This document shows, piece by piece, positions 1-8,690 of a stretch of 64,000 nucleotides of DNA (its first letter is position 1; the number at the start of each line of letters is the position of its first letter). The position numbers and the translations under genes are program-made. Source of the stretch: MED-G116 sp038107835 (GTDB lineage: Bacteria > Pseudomonadota > Alphaproteobacteria > Puniceispirillales > Puniceispirillaceae); contig JAYNHH010000012.1 of the NCBI GenBank assembly GCA_038107835.1, forward strand, positions 1 through 64,000, in the 5' to 3' direction. The notes beneath the pieces are model-generated. The model ran no database searches. It was given only the letters and a program-made list of their open reading frames with translations, and was not told the DNA's origin.

Positions 1-125
1 GGCTGGCGTGCCTTTGTCGGGAACAAACTGGATTCCAGGGCAAGAGAGATTATAGGCTGATCGGATGATTGAATCGCATAGTGGGGGTAAGGCTCCGCAC
101 AAAGAAAAAAGGGAAGGACGCTAAC

Positions 126-1433
126 ATGAGCATTGATCTGGCGAGTTTTGCCAAAGACAAAGGCGTGAAATATTTCATGATTTCCTACACCGACCTGTTC
201 GGTGGCCAGCGTGCGAAGCTGGTTCCGGCACAGGCCATTGCCGACATGCAGGTTGAGGGCGCCGGCTTTGCCGGCTTTGCGACCTGGCTTGACCTGACAC
301 CGGCGCATCCGGACATGCTCGCTGTGCCAGATGCCAATTCAGTGATCCAACTACCGTGGAAACCCGAAGTTGCCTGGGTTGCCGCCAATTGCATGATGGA
401 AGATGCGCCGGTGGCGCAGGCACCGCGAAATGTCCTGAACAGCATAATCGCCGACGCCGCGAAGGATGGCCTGCATGTCAAAACCGGTATCGAGGCTGAA
501 TTTTTCCTGCTGACCCCGGATGGTGAGCAGATTTCCGATGAATATGATATTGCCGCCAAACCCTGCTACGACCAGCAGGCGGTCATGCGCCGCTATGACG
601 TGATCGCGGAAATCTGCGATTACATGCTCGAGCTGGGCTGGGGTCCCTATCAGAATGACCATGAGGATGCCAATGGCCAGTTCGAGATGAACTGGGAGTT
701 TGATGATGTGCTGAACACTGCCGACAAGCACAGCTTCTTCAAATTCATGACCAAATCGGTTGCTGAAAAACATGGGTTCCGTGCCACCTTCATGCCCAAG
801 CCAATCGAGGGGCTGACCGGCAATGGCTGCCATGCGCATATCTCGGTCTGGGACAAGGGTGGCAAGACCAACATCTTTGCCGATGACAGCATGGAGCTGG
901 GCCTGTCAGAACAGGGACGTCATTTTCTGGGTGGCATCATGAAACATGCCAGCGCGCTGGCAGCGATCACCAACCCAACAGTGAACAGCTACAAGCGTAT
1001 CAATGCCCCCCGGACCATGTCAGGGGCGACCTGGGCACCCAACACCGTGACCTGGACCGGCAATAACCGCACACATATGGTGCGCGTTCCCGGGCCTGGC
1101 CGCTTCGAGCTGCGCCTGCCCGATGGTGCTGCCAACCCCTATTTGCTGCAGGCTGTGATCATCGCTGCCGGCCTGGATGGTGTACGCAGCAAAGCCGATC
1201 CTGGAAAGCGTCATAACATCGATATGTATGCCGAGGGCCATAAGGTCCGCGGGGCGCCGAAACTGCCACTCAACATGCTTGATGCGCTGCGCGCCTTTGA
1301 CCGGGACAAGGGGCTGAAAACAGCGCTTGGTGACGAGTTCTCTGCAGCCTATCTGAAAATGAAGATGCAGGAATGGCAGTCCTATGTCTCGCATTTTTCC
1401 GCCTGGGAAAAGGAGAATACGCTGGACATCTGA
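126..1433 (+). CDS. glnT: Type III glutamine synthetase (GlnT family)
   Basis: The product (435 aa) belongs to the GlnT branch of glutamine synthetases, which make glutamine or, in GMAS relatives, gamma-glutamylmethylamide from glutamate, ATP and ammonia or methylamine. The start YFMISYTDLFGGQRAK, the metal-site stretch GIEAEFFLL, the central NDHEDANGQFEMNW block, GNGCHAHIS and the substrate loop RVPGPGRFELRLPDGAANPY are all intact, and the length is normal for the family. The ATG at 126 has a purine-rich site (GGGAAGGA) ahead of it. An upstream in-frame start at 69 would add 19 basic residues and is less likely. The gene stands alone, 24 bp before the amidase gene. The GS versus GMAS choice cannot be made from sequence alone, because no methylamine genes are adjacent. 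Confidence 0.92.
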   Translation: MSIDLASFAKDKGVKYFMISYTDLFGGQRAKLVPAQAIADMQVEGAGFAGFATWLDLTPAHPDMLAVPDANSVIQLPWKPEVAWVAANCMMEDAPVAQAPRNVLNSIIADAAKDGLHVKTGIEAEFFLLTPDGEQISDEYDIAAKPCYDQQAVMRRYDVIAEICDYMLELGWGPYQNDHEDANGQFEMNWEFDDVLNTADKHSFFKFMTKSVAEKHGFRATFMPKPIEGLTGNGCHAHISVWDKGGKTNIFADDSMELGLSEQGRHFLGGIMKHASALAAITNPTVNSYKRINAPRTMSGATWAPNTVTWTGNNRTHMVRVPGPGRFELRLPDGAANPYLLQAVIIAAGLDGVRSKADPGKRHNIDMYAEGHKVRGAPKLPLNMLDALRAFDRDKGLKTALGDEFSAAYLKMKMQEWQSYVSHFSAWEKENTLDI

Positions 1434-1457
1434 TCCGCAGCCGCCTTTTGTTAACCT

Positions 1458-2642
1458 ATGCAGCCGCTTCACCCCGACGCCATAAAAATGCTGGTCGTTC
1501 ATTGCTCGGACACGCCGGATGATGAACCGTTGCGCGCCATCGACATCCAACAGATGCATCTTGGCTTTGGCTGGGATGGCATTGGCTATCACTACGTCAT
1601 TGGCCGTGACGGTCGGTGCGAGTCAGGCCGCCCCGAATTCTGGCAGGGCGCGCATGTCAGAGGCATCAATGACCAGAGCCTTGGCGTCTGTCTGATCGGT
1701 CGCACCCATTTCACCACAGAACAGATGCACCGGCTGGAGCTGTTGCTGCGTGACTGGACCGCCCGCTACCCACACGCCCGCGTCCTTGGCCATCGAGATG
1801 CCACCGACACGGACAAGACCTGCCCGAATTTTGACGCCGCCGCATGGTGGCAGACACGCAATTCCACCAGAGTGACCCCCGTGACGGGATCGGCGGCGAT
1901 GCGGGCCCAGCCGGAGGATAATTCAGACCTGGAAACCGAAATCCTGTTTGGTGAGGCGCTGGAAGTGCTGGACCAGCGCAATGGCTATCTCAGGGTTCGG
2001 CTGGCAACGGATGGAAATGAGGGATGGGTCCGGGCTGACGCCCTGACCTCGGCTGCCAGCAGCAGGGCACAGGACCACCGTCTGATCGCAGCCCCTTCGG
2101 TGATTGTCAGCGCGGCGCCGGATGTAAAATCACACTGCGTGATGAAATTGTCACTTGGCGCGCAGATCAGCATTGAAGATCAGCAGGGTGAATGGCTCAC
2201 CATAGCTTTGCCGACTGGTGGCACGGGGTATCTGCCAGCCTGTGCCTGCGCACAGGCATCGCCAACAGGTGATTTTGTCAGTGTCGCCGAGAATCTTGTC
2301 GGCTGCGCCTATCATTTTGGCGGGCGCACCCATGAAGGGCTTGATTGCTCGGCGCTTGTACAGCTCTCGCTGCAGGCCGCTGGCATTGCCTGCCCCCGCA
2401 ACAGTGGTGATCAGCAGATTTGGGCGGCAGCAAGGGGAATAACTGTCAATACCACCACACTTCAACGGGGTGACCTGCTGTTCTGGCCGGGCCATGTCGC
2501 CATCTGTCAATCGGACGAGATGATGCTGCATGCCAATGCCCATCATCATGCCGTGGCAAGCGAGGGCATTGTCCCCGCCCTGCGCCGCCTTGCCGACGCC
2601 ACCGGCGGTGCTGCCACCGCCATCAGGCTGGTTTCGGACTGA
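1458..2642 (+). CDS. Fused AmpD-like amidase, SH3-like domains and NlpC/P60 peptidase
   Basis: This 394-aa protein joins two peptidoglycan-cleaving modules. Residues about 8-130 are an Amidase_2 (N-acetylmuramoyl-L-alanine amidase) domain. It has the T7-lysozyme/AmpD-type zinc ligands H15, H112 and C122 and the catalytic pair Y44 and K120 (motifs VVHCSDTP, GYHYVIGRDG, GHRD, DKTCPNFD). Residues about 145-265 look like two SH3-type domains. Residues about 272-394 are an NlpC/P60 cysteine peptidase with C297 in LDCSALVQ, H346 in GHVAI and H358. There is no signal peptide, because the first zinc ligand lies only 15 residues in, so the protein should be cytoplasmic. With AmpG, MurQ and AnmK next door, the natural role is removing the stem peptide from imported anhydroMurNAc-peptides and then cutting it. 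That role is inferred. The domain pairing is unusual to me. Confidence 0.9.
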   Translation: MQPLHPDAIKMLVVHCSDTPDDEPLRAIDIQQMHLGFGWDGIGYHYVIGRDGRCESGRPEFWQGAHVRGINDQSLGVCLIGRTHFTTEQMHRLELLLRDWTARYPHARVLGHRDATDTDKTCPNFDAAAWWQTRNSTRVTPVTGSAAMRAQPEDNSDLETEILFGEALEVLDQRNGYLRVRLATDGNEGWVRADALTSAASSRAQDHRLIAAPSVIVSAAPDVKSHCVMKLSLGAQISIEDQQGEWLTIALPTGGTGYLPACACAQASPTGDFVSVAENLVGCAYHFGGRTHEGLDCSALVQLSLQAAGIACPRNSGDQQIWAAARGITVNTTTLQRGDLLFWPGHVAICQSDEMMLHANAHHHAVASEGIVPALRRLADATGGAATAIRLVSD

Positions 2643-2675
2643 CTGCCGCTAACGCCCCCGTGCCTTTCAGGCCGC

Positions 2676-4064
2676 CTATTTTGCCCAGTTCTGCAGCTTA
2701 TGGCGCAATTTCCAAAGCAGCAGCAAGGACGGGATCACCATGATCGCTGTCAGAATGAAGAACAGCCCCCAATCGCCATCAAGTCCGTCAACCAACGCTC
2801 CCGAGGAAGAGGCCAGCAGCGTGCGCCCCAAAGTGCCAATCGAAGCAAGCAGCGCATATTGCGTCGCCGTGTAGTTGCGATCAACCAGCAATGAGATGAA
2901 GGTAACAAAGGCGACCGTGGCAAAGGCGGCGGCAAGATCATCTGCGACAACGGCAAAGGCAAACAGCAGTTCATTCGGGCCGACCCAGGCAAGGACGCTG
3001 AACAGGATGTTGGTGCCAGCCATGGCAATGCCAGAAATCAACAGCGCCCGGACAACACCGGCGCGCAGTGCAAAGAAACCACCAATCAGCGTAAATGTGA
3101 CGGTGGTAATCCAGCCAAGACCCTTGGAATAAAGGGCAATGTCCGATTTCGAGAAGCCGACTTCCTTGTAGAAAACGATCGACATTTTACCCATGAAGGC
3201 CTCGCCAATCTTGAACAGGAAAATAAAGGCCAGGATCATGATACCAATCTGCATGCCGTTTTTCCGGAAAAAGGAGAGAAGCGGGTCGAGAACGGTTGTG
3301 ACAACGAAGCTGAACAGTTGGACCATAGGCCCCTGCCCGCCCATTTTACCGGCCATTGTATCCTGCGCCGCACGCTGGCTGGCAGCGCGCTCGGCGGTGC
3401 CGGTTTCAGGAACAAACATCAGGCCAATGTTACACAGAACAACCAACACACCCAGAAACAGGAAGGTCATCTGCCAGTAATCAGCGATTCCGGCCGTTTG
3501 CAGATAATCGGCCATCATCAGTGCCAGCATGCCGCCCAGCTTGTAGCCAGACCACCAGCCGACAACAGCGACCGCCGCCCCGGCGGCCATGCCCCTGTTG
3601 TCATCCCTGTCGATCTGTTCGATGCGCAGCGCATCAATGGTAATGTCCTGCGTCGCCGAACAGATGGCGATGATCAGGCCAGCGCCGATCACCAGCGCGA
3701 TCGATGTTGTCGGCTCGAGGGTCGACCAGAGACACAGACAGACAAGAATCACCGCCTGAAGCGTGACAATCCACGCCTTGCGGTGACCAAGCCGGTCAGT
3801 CAGCAGCGGAATGCGCAGCCGGTCAATCAACGGTGCCCATAGAAAATTGATCGCATAGACACTGAAAATCAGGCCAGCCCACCCGATGGCGCTGCGCGAC
3901 AGCCCCTCCTCTTTGAGCCAGAGTGACAGGGACGAACCGATCAGCACCCATGGCAGGCCACTGATCATCCCCAGGAGCAGAATCCGCGCCATCCGCGGCT
4001 CAAGATAGGATGAGAGGAAATCGCTGACGATCCCCGGTGAAGCACTCGTTTGTCCGTTAGCCAT
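2676..4064 (-). CDS. ampG: Muropeptide MFS permease AmpG
   Basis: A 462-aa major-facilitator protein with about 12 hydrophobic segments. It carries hallmark AmpG sequences: SGLPWVLIGSSLSLWL in TM1, INFLWAPLIDRLRIP with GHRKAWI in the first cytoplasmic loop, and SATQDITIDALRIE. AmpG imports GlcNAc-anhydroMurNAc(-peptides) released by lytic transglycosylases across the inner membrane. The gene ends 34 bp from the amidase/NlpC gene in convergent orientation. It starts back-to-back with the YkuD-family gene, leaving about 195 bp that probably hold both promoters. Substrate assignment rests on the motifs plus the surrounding murQ, anmK and amidase genes. Confidence 0.88.
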   Translation of the reverse strand: MANGQTSASPGIVSDFLSSYLEPRMARILLLGMISGLPWVLIGSSLSLWLKEEGLSRSAIGWAGLIFSVYAINFLWAPLIDRLRIPLLTDRLGHRKAWIVTLQAVILVCLCLWSTLEPTTSIALVIGAGLIIAICSATQDITIDALRIEQIDRDDNRGMAAGAAVAVVGWWSGYKLGGMLALMMADYLQTAGIADYWQMTFLFLGVLVVLCNIGLMFVPETGTAERAASQRAAQDTMAGKMGGQGPMVQLFSFVVTTVLDPLLSFFRKNGMQIGIMILAFIFLFKIGEAFMGKMSIVFYKEVGFSKSDIALYSKGLGWITTVTFTLIGGFFALRAGVVRALLISGIAMAGTNILFSVLAWVGPNELLFAFAVVADDLAAAFATVAFVTFISLLVDRNYTATQYALLASIGTLGRTLLASSSGALVDGLDGDWGLFFILTAIMVIPSLLLLWKLRHKLQNWAK

Positions 4065-4258
4065 CTATTTCTCCCCACTGCGACAAATGCCCGACGCGAT
4101 TAGTGTATGCAAAAGCGCTAATAAACACCCTCATGCTATTCGCAGAATGTCCCAAAAGGCAATTGCTATTGCCCTCACTGGCATTTGCCATTGCCCGAGC
4201 CGCCACAGATAACGTCCGGGACTTGACCCTTTTGGAACATGCCGCCACGTTAGGACGC

Positions 4259-4801
4259 ATGGACAGATGGACAGTTTCACCGTGCCCGACAGGCTATGCG
4301 ATCCAAAATGATCAGCACAGCCATAAATGCATCATTGGCAAATCCGGCCTGATCGACGCCGCCGCGAAGCGCGAGGGCGATATGGCGACACCACTTGGCA
4401 GTTGGGTCATGCGTTGCGTCTATTTCCGGCCTGACCGGCGGTCAGCGCCGGTGACAGAATTGCCAGTCCATCCGCTTGGCGCTGATCTTGGCTGGTGCGA
4501 TGATCCAGCAGATGCCGCCTATAATCAGCTGGTGCGTCGCCCCTATCCCGGCCGCCATGAGCAGCTTTGGCGGGAGGATGAACACTATGATCTGCTGGTC
4601 GTACTGGGCTATAATGATGCGCCGCCAATCGCCGGACTTGGTAGCGCCATCTTCTTTCATCTACACACTGAAAACATTGAATTTACAGCAGGTTGCGTTG
4701 CGGTCCTCGAAGATCAGATGATCGAAATTCTAGCCCATTCCAGCGCTGGCACGCCGTTTGTCATCACCCGTCAGCCGCATCCTGTGCCAGTTGCGCAATA
4801 A
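4259..4801 (+). CDS. YkuD-family L,D-transpeptidase/L,D-carboxypeptidase, no signal peptide
   Basis: A 180-aa YkuD-fold protein. It has the GDMATPLG segment (residues 40-47) and the catalytic block around H134 and C146 (FFHLHTENIEFTAGCVAVL), the usual spacing for the nucleophilic cysteine. From the ATG at 4259 there is no signal peptide or membrane anchor, unlike periplasmic L,D-transpeptidases. Cytoplasmic YkuD proteins such as ElsL of Acinetobacter act as L,D-carboxypeptidases that remove the terminal D-Ala from recycled tetrapeptides. The position between ampG and murQ suggests that job here, replacing LdcA (inference). An alternative start at 4103 would add 52 residues of moderately hydrophobic sequence that could act as a weak signal, so localisation is not settled. 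The last 38 bp overlap the 3' end of murQ in convergent orientation. Confidence 0.82.
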   Translation: MDRWTVSPCPTGYAIQNDQHSHKCIIGKSGLIDAAAKREGDMATPLGSWVMRCVYFRPDRRSAPVTELPVHPLGADLGWCDDPADAAYNQLVRRPYPGRHEQLWREDEHYDLLVVLGYNDAPPIAGLGSAIFFHLHTENIEFTAGCVAVLEDQMIEILAHSSAGTPFVITRQPHPVPVAQ

Positions 4802-5531
4802 TCTGATCGCGGCGACGACGCAGCTTGTCATTGCGCGGTGTCATCGCACTCATCAATCCATTGCGGACATGCCCGAGCCGGGTCATCAGCGCGGTGGACA
4901 TCAGATTGAGGCATATTTTCTGGGCAGTGGCCGCTTTCAACCGTGTTGAGCCGGCCAGCGCCTCCGCCCCTGTCGCAAGGGCAATTGGGATCTCAGCCGC
5001 CGCCAAAAGCGGGGTTTTGTGATTATTGCTGATGCCGACGGTCAGCGCGCCGGCCTGCCGCGCCGCAGCAACAGCCGTACAGGTGAAAACCGTGTAGCCA
5101 CTTGCCGCCAATCCCAGCACGCAATCATCCGGCGTGATGGCAAGCTCGTCAAGCTGCTGGGTGGCGGCATCAGCGCTGTCTTCGGCATTTTCCACCGGCC
5201 GCAGCAATGCCTGCGGCCCGCCGGCAATGACGAAAGCCACACGCTCGGCCGGAAAATCGAAGGTTGGCAGCAATTCAGCACCATCCTGAACGCCGATCCG
5301 CGCGGAGGTGCCGGCACCCACATAGATCAACCGTCCCCGGCCAGCCCGCAGACGCTGGTGAAGAGCGGTAACCGCACTGTCGATCGCCGGCAGCGCCGCA
5401 TAAAGGGCCGGAATGGCCTCGGCCTGATTGTCCAGCATGACGGCAAGCGCCTCGGCAGGCGGAAGCTGATCAATCCAGCGGTCAGGATCAAGACGGGATT
5501 CGGTGGTCGGGCTGTTGTCACTCATCGTCAA
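4764..5531 (-). CDS. murQ: N-acetylmuramic acid 6-phosphate etherase
   Basis: MurQ splits MurNAc-6-phosphate into GlcNAc-6-phosphate and D-lactate inside the cell. The 255-aa product has the SIS-domain phosphate loop GAGTSARIGV, the glutamate of DGAELLPTF, the second catalytic-site segment ENAEDSADA, the LAASGYT loop and the C-terminal signature GSTRLKAATAQKICLNLMST. It is about 40 residues shorter than the E. coli protein, mainly at the C terminus. The family GTSGR is GTSAR here. It is divergent from anmK, whose product it would receive, with 91 bp between the start codons. This is the standard pair for recycling anhydroMurNAc. Confidence 0.92.
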   Translation of the reverse strand: MTMSDNSPTTESRLDPDRWIDQLPPAEALAVMLDNQAEAIPALYAALPAIDSAVTALHQRLRAGRGRLIYVGAGTSARIGVQDGAELLPTFDFPAERVAFVIAGGPQALLRPVENAEDSADAATQQLDELAITPDDCVLGLAASGYTVFTCTAVAAARQAGALTVGISNNHKTPLLAAAEIPIALATGAEALAGSTRLKAATAQKICLNLMSTALMTRLGHVRNGLMSAMTPRNDKLRRRRDQIIAQLAQDAADG

Positions 5532-5622
5532 AGCCTAGCCAATTACCGCTTGCATGGCGAGACAGAGTTTAGTCTTGTGAGCAGGTACGATCTCACAGCA
5601 AACTCACTGCAGACAGGGTTGC

Positions 5623-6726
5623 ATGATGCTGACCATTATCGGCCTGATGTCGGGAACAAGCGCTGACGGTATTGATGTCGCCCTTGTCAGCACCGACGGA
5701 CACAGCAAATGCAGGTTGCTGGACAGCCATTTCGCCAGCTATCGCGACAGCACACGCGCTGAAATTCTGTTGGCGCGAGACGACCCGGCGCATTATCTGG
5801 CCGATGCCAACCGTTTGGCAGCGCTGACCGCCGCAATCACTGAGGATCATCTTTCCAGCTTTATCCATTTTCTAAATAATCCTGATTATCAAATTGATCT
5901 GATTGGATTCCATGGCCAGACAATCTATCACAATCCACAGATTGGCAGGACCGTCCAGCTTGGTGATGGCATGGCGCTGGCCCGGCAGACGGGAATCGAC
6001 GTGATCTATGATTTTCGCCGTGCCGATATTGAAGCCGGTGGCGAAGGCGCACCACTGGCGCCGGTCTATCACCAGTTTCTCGTCACCTCGGCCGGTATTC
6101 CGCAGCCAGCCGTGATCATCAATATCGGCGGCGTTGCCAATCTGACCTTCATTGACGACGCCAATGACGTCATTGCAGGTTATGACATCGGACCCGGCAA
6201 TGGGCTGATGGATGCGTTGATGCAACGCAGAGCCGGCCTGCCCTATGATGAGGGCGGCGCTCTGGCCGGGGCTGGCAGCGCTGATGAGAGCCTTGTTGCC
6301 AGCGCACTGGAAAACCCGTTCTTTGCCAGCAGCGGCCCCAAATCGCTGGATTGGGCAGCGTTTACCGGGCTGCTTGATGCTCCGGCGCTTGCCCGACTGC
6401 CGCTGGCTGACTCACTTGCCACGCTGTGCCAGTTCAGCGCGCGCGCCATCACCCAAGCCGTGGCGGCGCTGGAGCGGCCACCCGTGGCGGTTCTGGTGAC
6501 AGGTGGCGGCCAGCACAACAAAACCCTGCTGGCGGCGATCCGAGCCAGCCTGCCGACCGGAGTATCATTGCTGAACGCGGCGGATTACGGGCTGCAGTCA
6601 GACATGATGGAAGCCGAATTGATCGCCTTTCTGGCAGCGCGGCATCACCACCAGCTGCCGGGCAGCTTTCCGACAACAACAGGCGTCGCGTCGCCGCAGA
6701 TTGCCGGCATCCGCACCTCTGGCTGA
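5623..6726 (+). CDS. anmK: Anhydro-N-acetylmuramic acid kinase
   Basis: AnmK opens the 1,6-anhydro ring of anhydroMurNAc and phosphorylates it to MurNAc-6-P, the substrate of MurQ. The 367-aa protein has the family start IIGLMSGTSADGIDVAL, a VAN(L)T-type segment in IINIGGVANLTF, the catalytic aspartate block GYDIGPGNGLMDALMQRR and the ATP-site VLVTGGGQHN, all at normal spacing for a full-length enzyme. Two ATGs in tandem (5623, 5626) could both serve. The gene is divergent from murQ and 50 bp before the convergent deacetylase gene. Confidence 0.94.
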   Translation: MMLTIIGLMSGTSADGIDVALVSTDGHSKCRLLDSHFASYRDSTRAEILLARDDPAHYLADANRLAALTAAITEDHLSSFIHFLNNPDYQIDLIGFHGQTIYHNPQIGRTVQLGDGMALARQTGIDVIYDFRRADIEAGGEGAPLAPVYHQFLVTSAGIPQPAVIINIGGVANLTFIDDANDVIAGYDIGPGNGLMDALMQRRAGLPYDEGGALAGAGSADESLVASALENPFFASSGPKSLDWAAFTGLLDAPALARLPLADSLATLCQFSARAITQAVAALERPPVAVLVTGGGQHNKTLLAAIRASLPTGVSLLNAADYGLQSDMMEAELIAFLAARHHHQLPGSFPTTTGVASPQIAGIRTSG

Positions 6727-6776
6727 CAGCAGCCGGCATATTCCCGGCAACCAGATGTACGGCAAATGGATGACGA

Positions 6777-7472
6777 TCAGAGAAACGCGTCTGAGCCGGG
6801 AACGTAAAACGGGCGGCGCGGCGGCGGTGGCGGTAGAATTGCCCCAGCATCGGCAAAGGGAAAGCGCCGGAACACGCGAAACGCCTCGGCATAATGCCCT
6901 TCCGGTGCGTTGCACTGGCCAGCACGAAACCGGTTCTGCAGCGCCGCACCGGCGGCAAAGCGATGGGGATGCTGACTGTCATGCGCCATGATCGCTGTCT
7001 GTTTGTCCGCATGATGGGGAGTGATGTCGACATAGAATTCAGGCGTAAAGCCGACCCCCATCAACGTATCGGCAAAAAACAGCGGACAGATGAAACCAGC
7101 CGCATCCTCGACAAGACGCGACAAAGCTCGGTGATCGGGGTGATAATCCTCTGGCGCATGGGTAATCACCGCATCGGGGCAAAAGTCAGATACCAGATCG
7201 GCGATCGCCCTTCCGGCGTCGGGCTGGCTGGCAAGCTGCCCGTCGGGAAAGCCGAACAGATGCGGGCGGCCCAGTTTCGCCAGACCTTTGGTCGTCTCGG
7301 CAGCGCGCTGCTGTACCAGCTCGGCGACTGGCCCATTACCACCAGCCCCTCCATCCGTGGCAACAGCGACCCTGACCTCATCCCCCCGCGCCGCACAGGC
7401 CGCCAATGTGCCATAGACAAAAATCTCGATATCGTCGGGATGCGCACCAATCGCCAGAATTTTCATCGTCAC
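6777..7472 (-). CDS. PIG-L/LmbE-family N-acetylglucosaminyl deacetylase
   Basis: A 231-aa protein of the zinc-dependent PIG-L family, which removes acetyl groups from GlcNAc-containing small molecules. The metal-site AHPDD motif is at residues 10-14 and HPDH at 111-114, with the usual VATDGG segment between. The C terminus is proline-rich (ILPPPPPRR), which is unusual. No signal peptide is visible, so it should be cytoplasmic. It lies between anmK and the GH84 enzyme, so an amino-sugar product of cell-wall turnover is a reasonable substrate. Nothing in the sequence proves which one. Confidence 0.85.
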   Translation of the reverse strand: MTMKILAIGAHPDDIEIFVYGTLAACAARGDEVRVAVATDGGAGGNGPVAELVQQRAAETTKGLAKLGRPHLFGFPDGQLASQPDAGRAIADLVSDFCPDAVITHAPEDYHPDHRALSRLVEDAAGFICPLFFADTLMGVGFTPEFYVDITPHHADKQTAIMAHDSQHPHRFAAGAALQNRFRAGQCNAPEGHYAEAFRVFRRFPFADAGAILPPPPPRRPFYVPGSDAFL

Positions 7473-7574
7473 CTCAAATACGAAGGCCAGACACAGCTTT
7501 GGTGACTCTGGCCGATGCGTCTGCCATTCGGTTTTAAACTGGCGTGCGGCAGTGAAACAGGCCAGACTGTGATC

Positions 7575-8690
7575 ATGCTATCACCTCGACACATGCGCGG
7601 CTATATCGAAGGCTATTATGGTCGCATCCTGTCCTGGCAGGAGCGCCACCGGATCGTCGACCAGCTGGCCGCCCTTGGCATGAGCAGCTACGTCTATGCG
7701 CCGAAGGAGGATGTCAACCACCGGATCGCATGGCGTACTGCCTGGGACGGCGAATGGTGCGCTGACTTTGCCGATTTCTGCGCCCATGCCGCGCGCCGCA
7801 ACATTCAGGTGCTGGCCGGAATTGCCCCCGGAATTGATTTTGACTTTCACAATGAAATCAATGAATTCAAAAATCTTGTGCAAAAATCAAATCAACTTGT
7901 TGAGGCTGGTGCCGATGCCATTGTCCTGATGTTTGACGATATCGAGCCTGACCCGGAAAAATTTGCCGGACTTGGCCGCAGCGAGGCCCAGTGCCATGGC
8001 GGGATTGCCCGACAGCTGGCCAGCGAGATCGCCGTGCCGCTCTGTCTTGTGCCACGGATCTATGCCGATGAGATCGCCAGCGAGGCGGCAGCGCATTACC
8101 AGGAACTGGCCGCCACCCTACCCGCCGCCGTGGCGCTGTTCCATTGTGGCCCGCAGATTGTTGCCGATGACGGGCCATTTGACGCCGACAGGACGGCGGT
8201 GACGACAGCCGGATTTCAGCGGCTGGTGCTGTGGGACAATCTCTATTGCAATGACTACTGCCCGCGCCGCCTGTTTGTCGGCCCCTATCGCGGGCGTACC
8301 AGCATTGACGAGCTGATGCTGAACGGTACCGGCATGGTGGAGACTGATCTCATGCTGCTATCCGTGATGCAGGCAGGCGATGATGAGAGGCGCTGGCAGA
8401 CGGTGCTGCGCGCAAACGGCGTGCCGGAGGCGTTTTTTGCCCTGGCCCCCTGGTTTGACGCGCCCGTGATCAGTGGCACAGTGCCAAAAGCACTGCCAGC
8501 GCCGGAGGCTGAGCAGATGACAGCAATCGAGCATTTGCTGTGGCGCTGGAAAACACCGCTTGCCAGAGAATGGTATCCCTTCCTGTTCGGACTCAAACAT
8601 GACGCACTGATCGCTGCTGGCGAGATGCCGGGAGACAGGCTGGCGAAAACCCAGACGGCACCCCTCCATCAGCATCTGGAGGGGCGGTGA
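7575..8690 (+). CDS. GH84 beta-N-acetylglucosaminidase (O-GlcNAcase-like)
   Basis: The 371-aa product resembles the catalytic domain of glycoside hydrolase family 84, which removes terminal beta-GlcNAc by substrate-assisted catalysis. It has the family opening RGYIEGYYGRILSW, the YAPKEDVNHR segment, IAPGIDFDF, and the adjacent catalytic aspartates D121-D122 in LMFDDIEPDP. LWDNLYCNDYCPRR near residue 225 matches the distal substrate loop. There is no signal peptide and no accessory domain, unlike secreted GH84 toxins and hyaluronidases. The ATG at 7575 is chosen; 7515 and 7593 are alternatives. No GH3 NagZ is present in this window, so this enzyme may cleave GlcNAc from GlcNAc-anhydroMurNAc (inference). 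Its stop overlaps the dipeptidase start. Confidence 0.85.
   Translation: MLSPRHMRGYIEGYYGRILSWQERHRIVDQLAALGMSSYVYAPKEDVNHRIAWRTAWDGEWCADFADFCAHAARRNIQVLAGIAPGIDFDFHNEINEFKNLVQKSNQLVEAGADAIVLMFDDIEPDPEKFAGLGRSEAQCHGGIARQLASEIAVPLCLVPRIYADEIASEAAAHYQELAATLPAAVALFHCGPQIVADDGPFDADRTAVTTAGFQRLVLWDNLYCNDYCPRRLFVGPYRGRTSIDELMLNGTGMVETDLMLLSVMQAGDDERRWQTVLRANGVPEAFFALAPWFDAPVISGTVPKALPAPEAEQMTAIEHLLWRWKTPLAREWYPFLFGLKHDALIAAGEMPGDRLAKTQTAPLHQHLEGR

Noticed and set aside
1..22. Possible sigma54 (-24/-12) promoter ahead of glnT
   Set aside because: A GG is present, but the required GC at the correct spacing is not, so the match is no better than chance.
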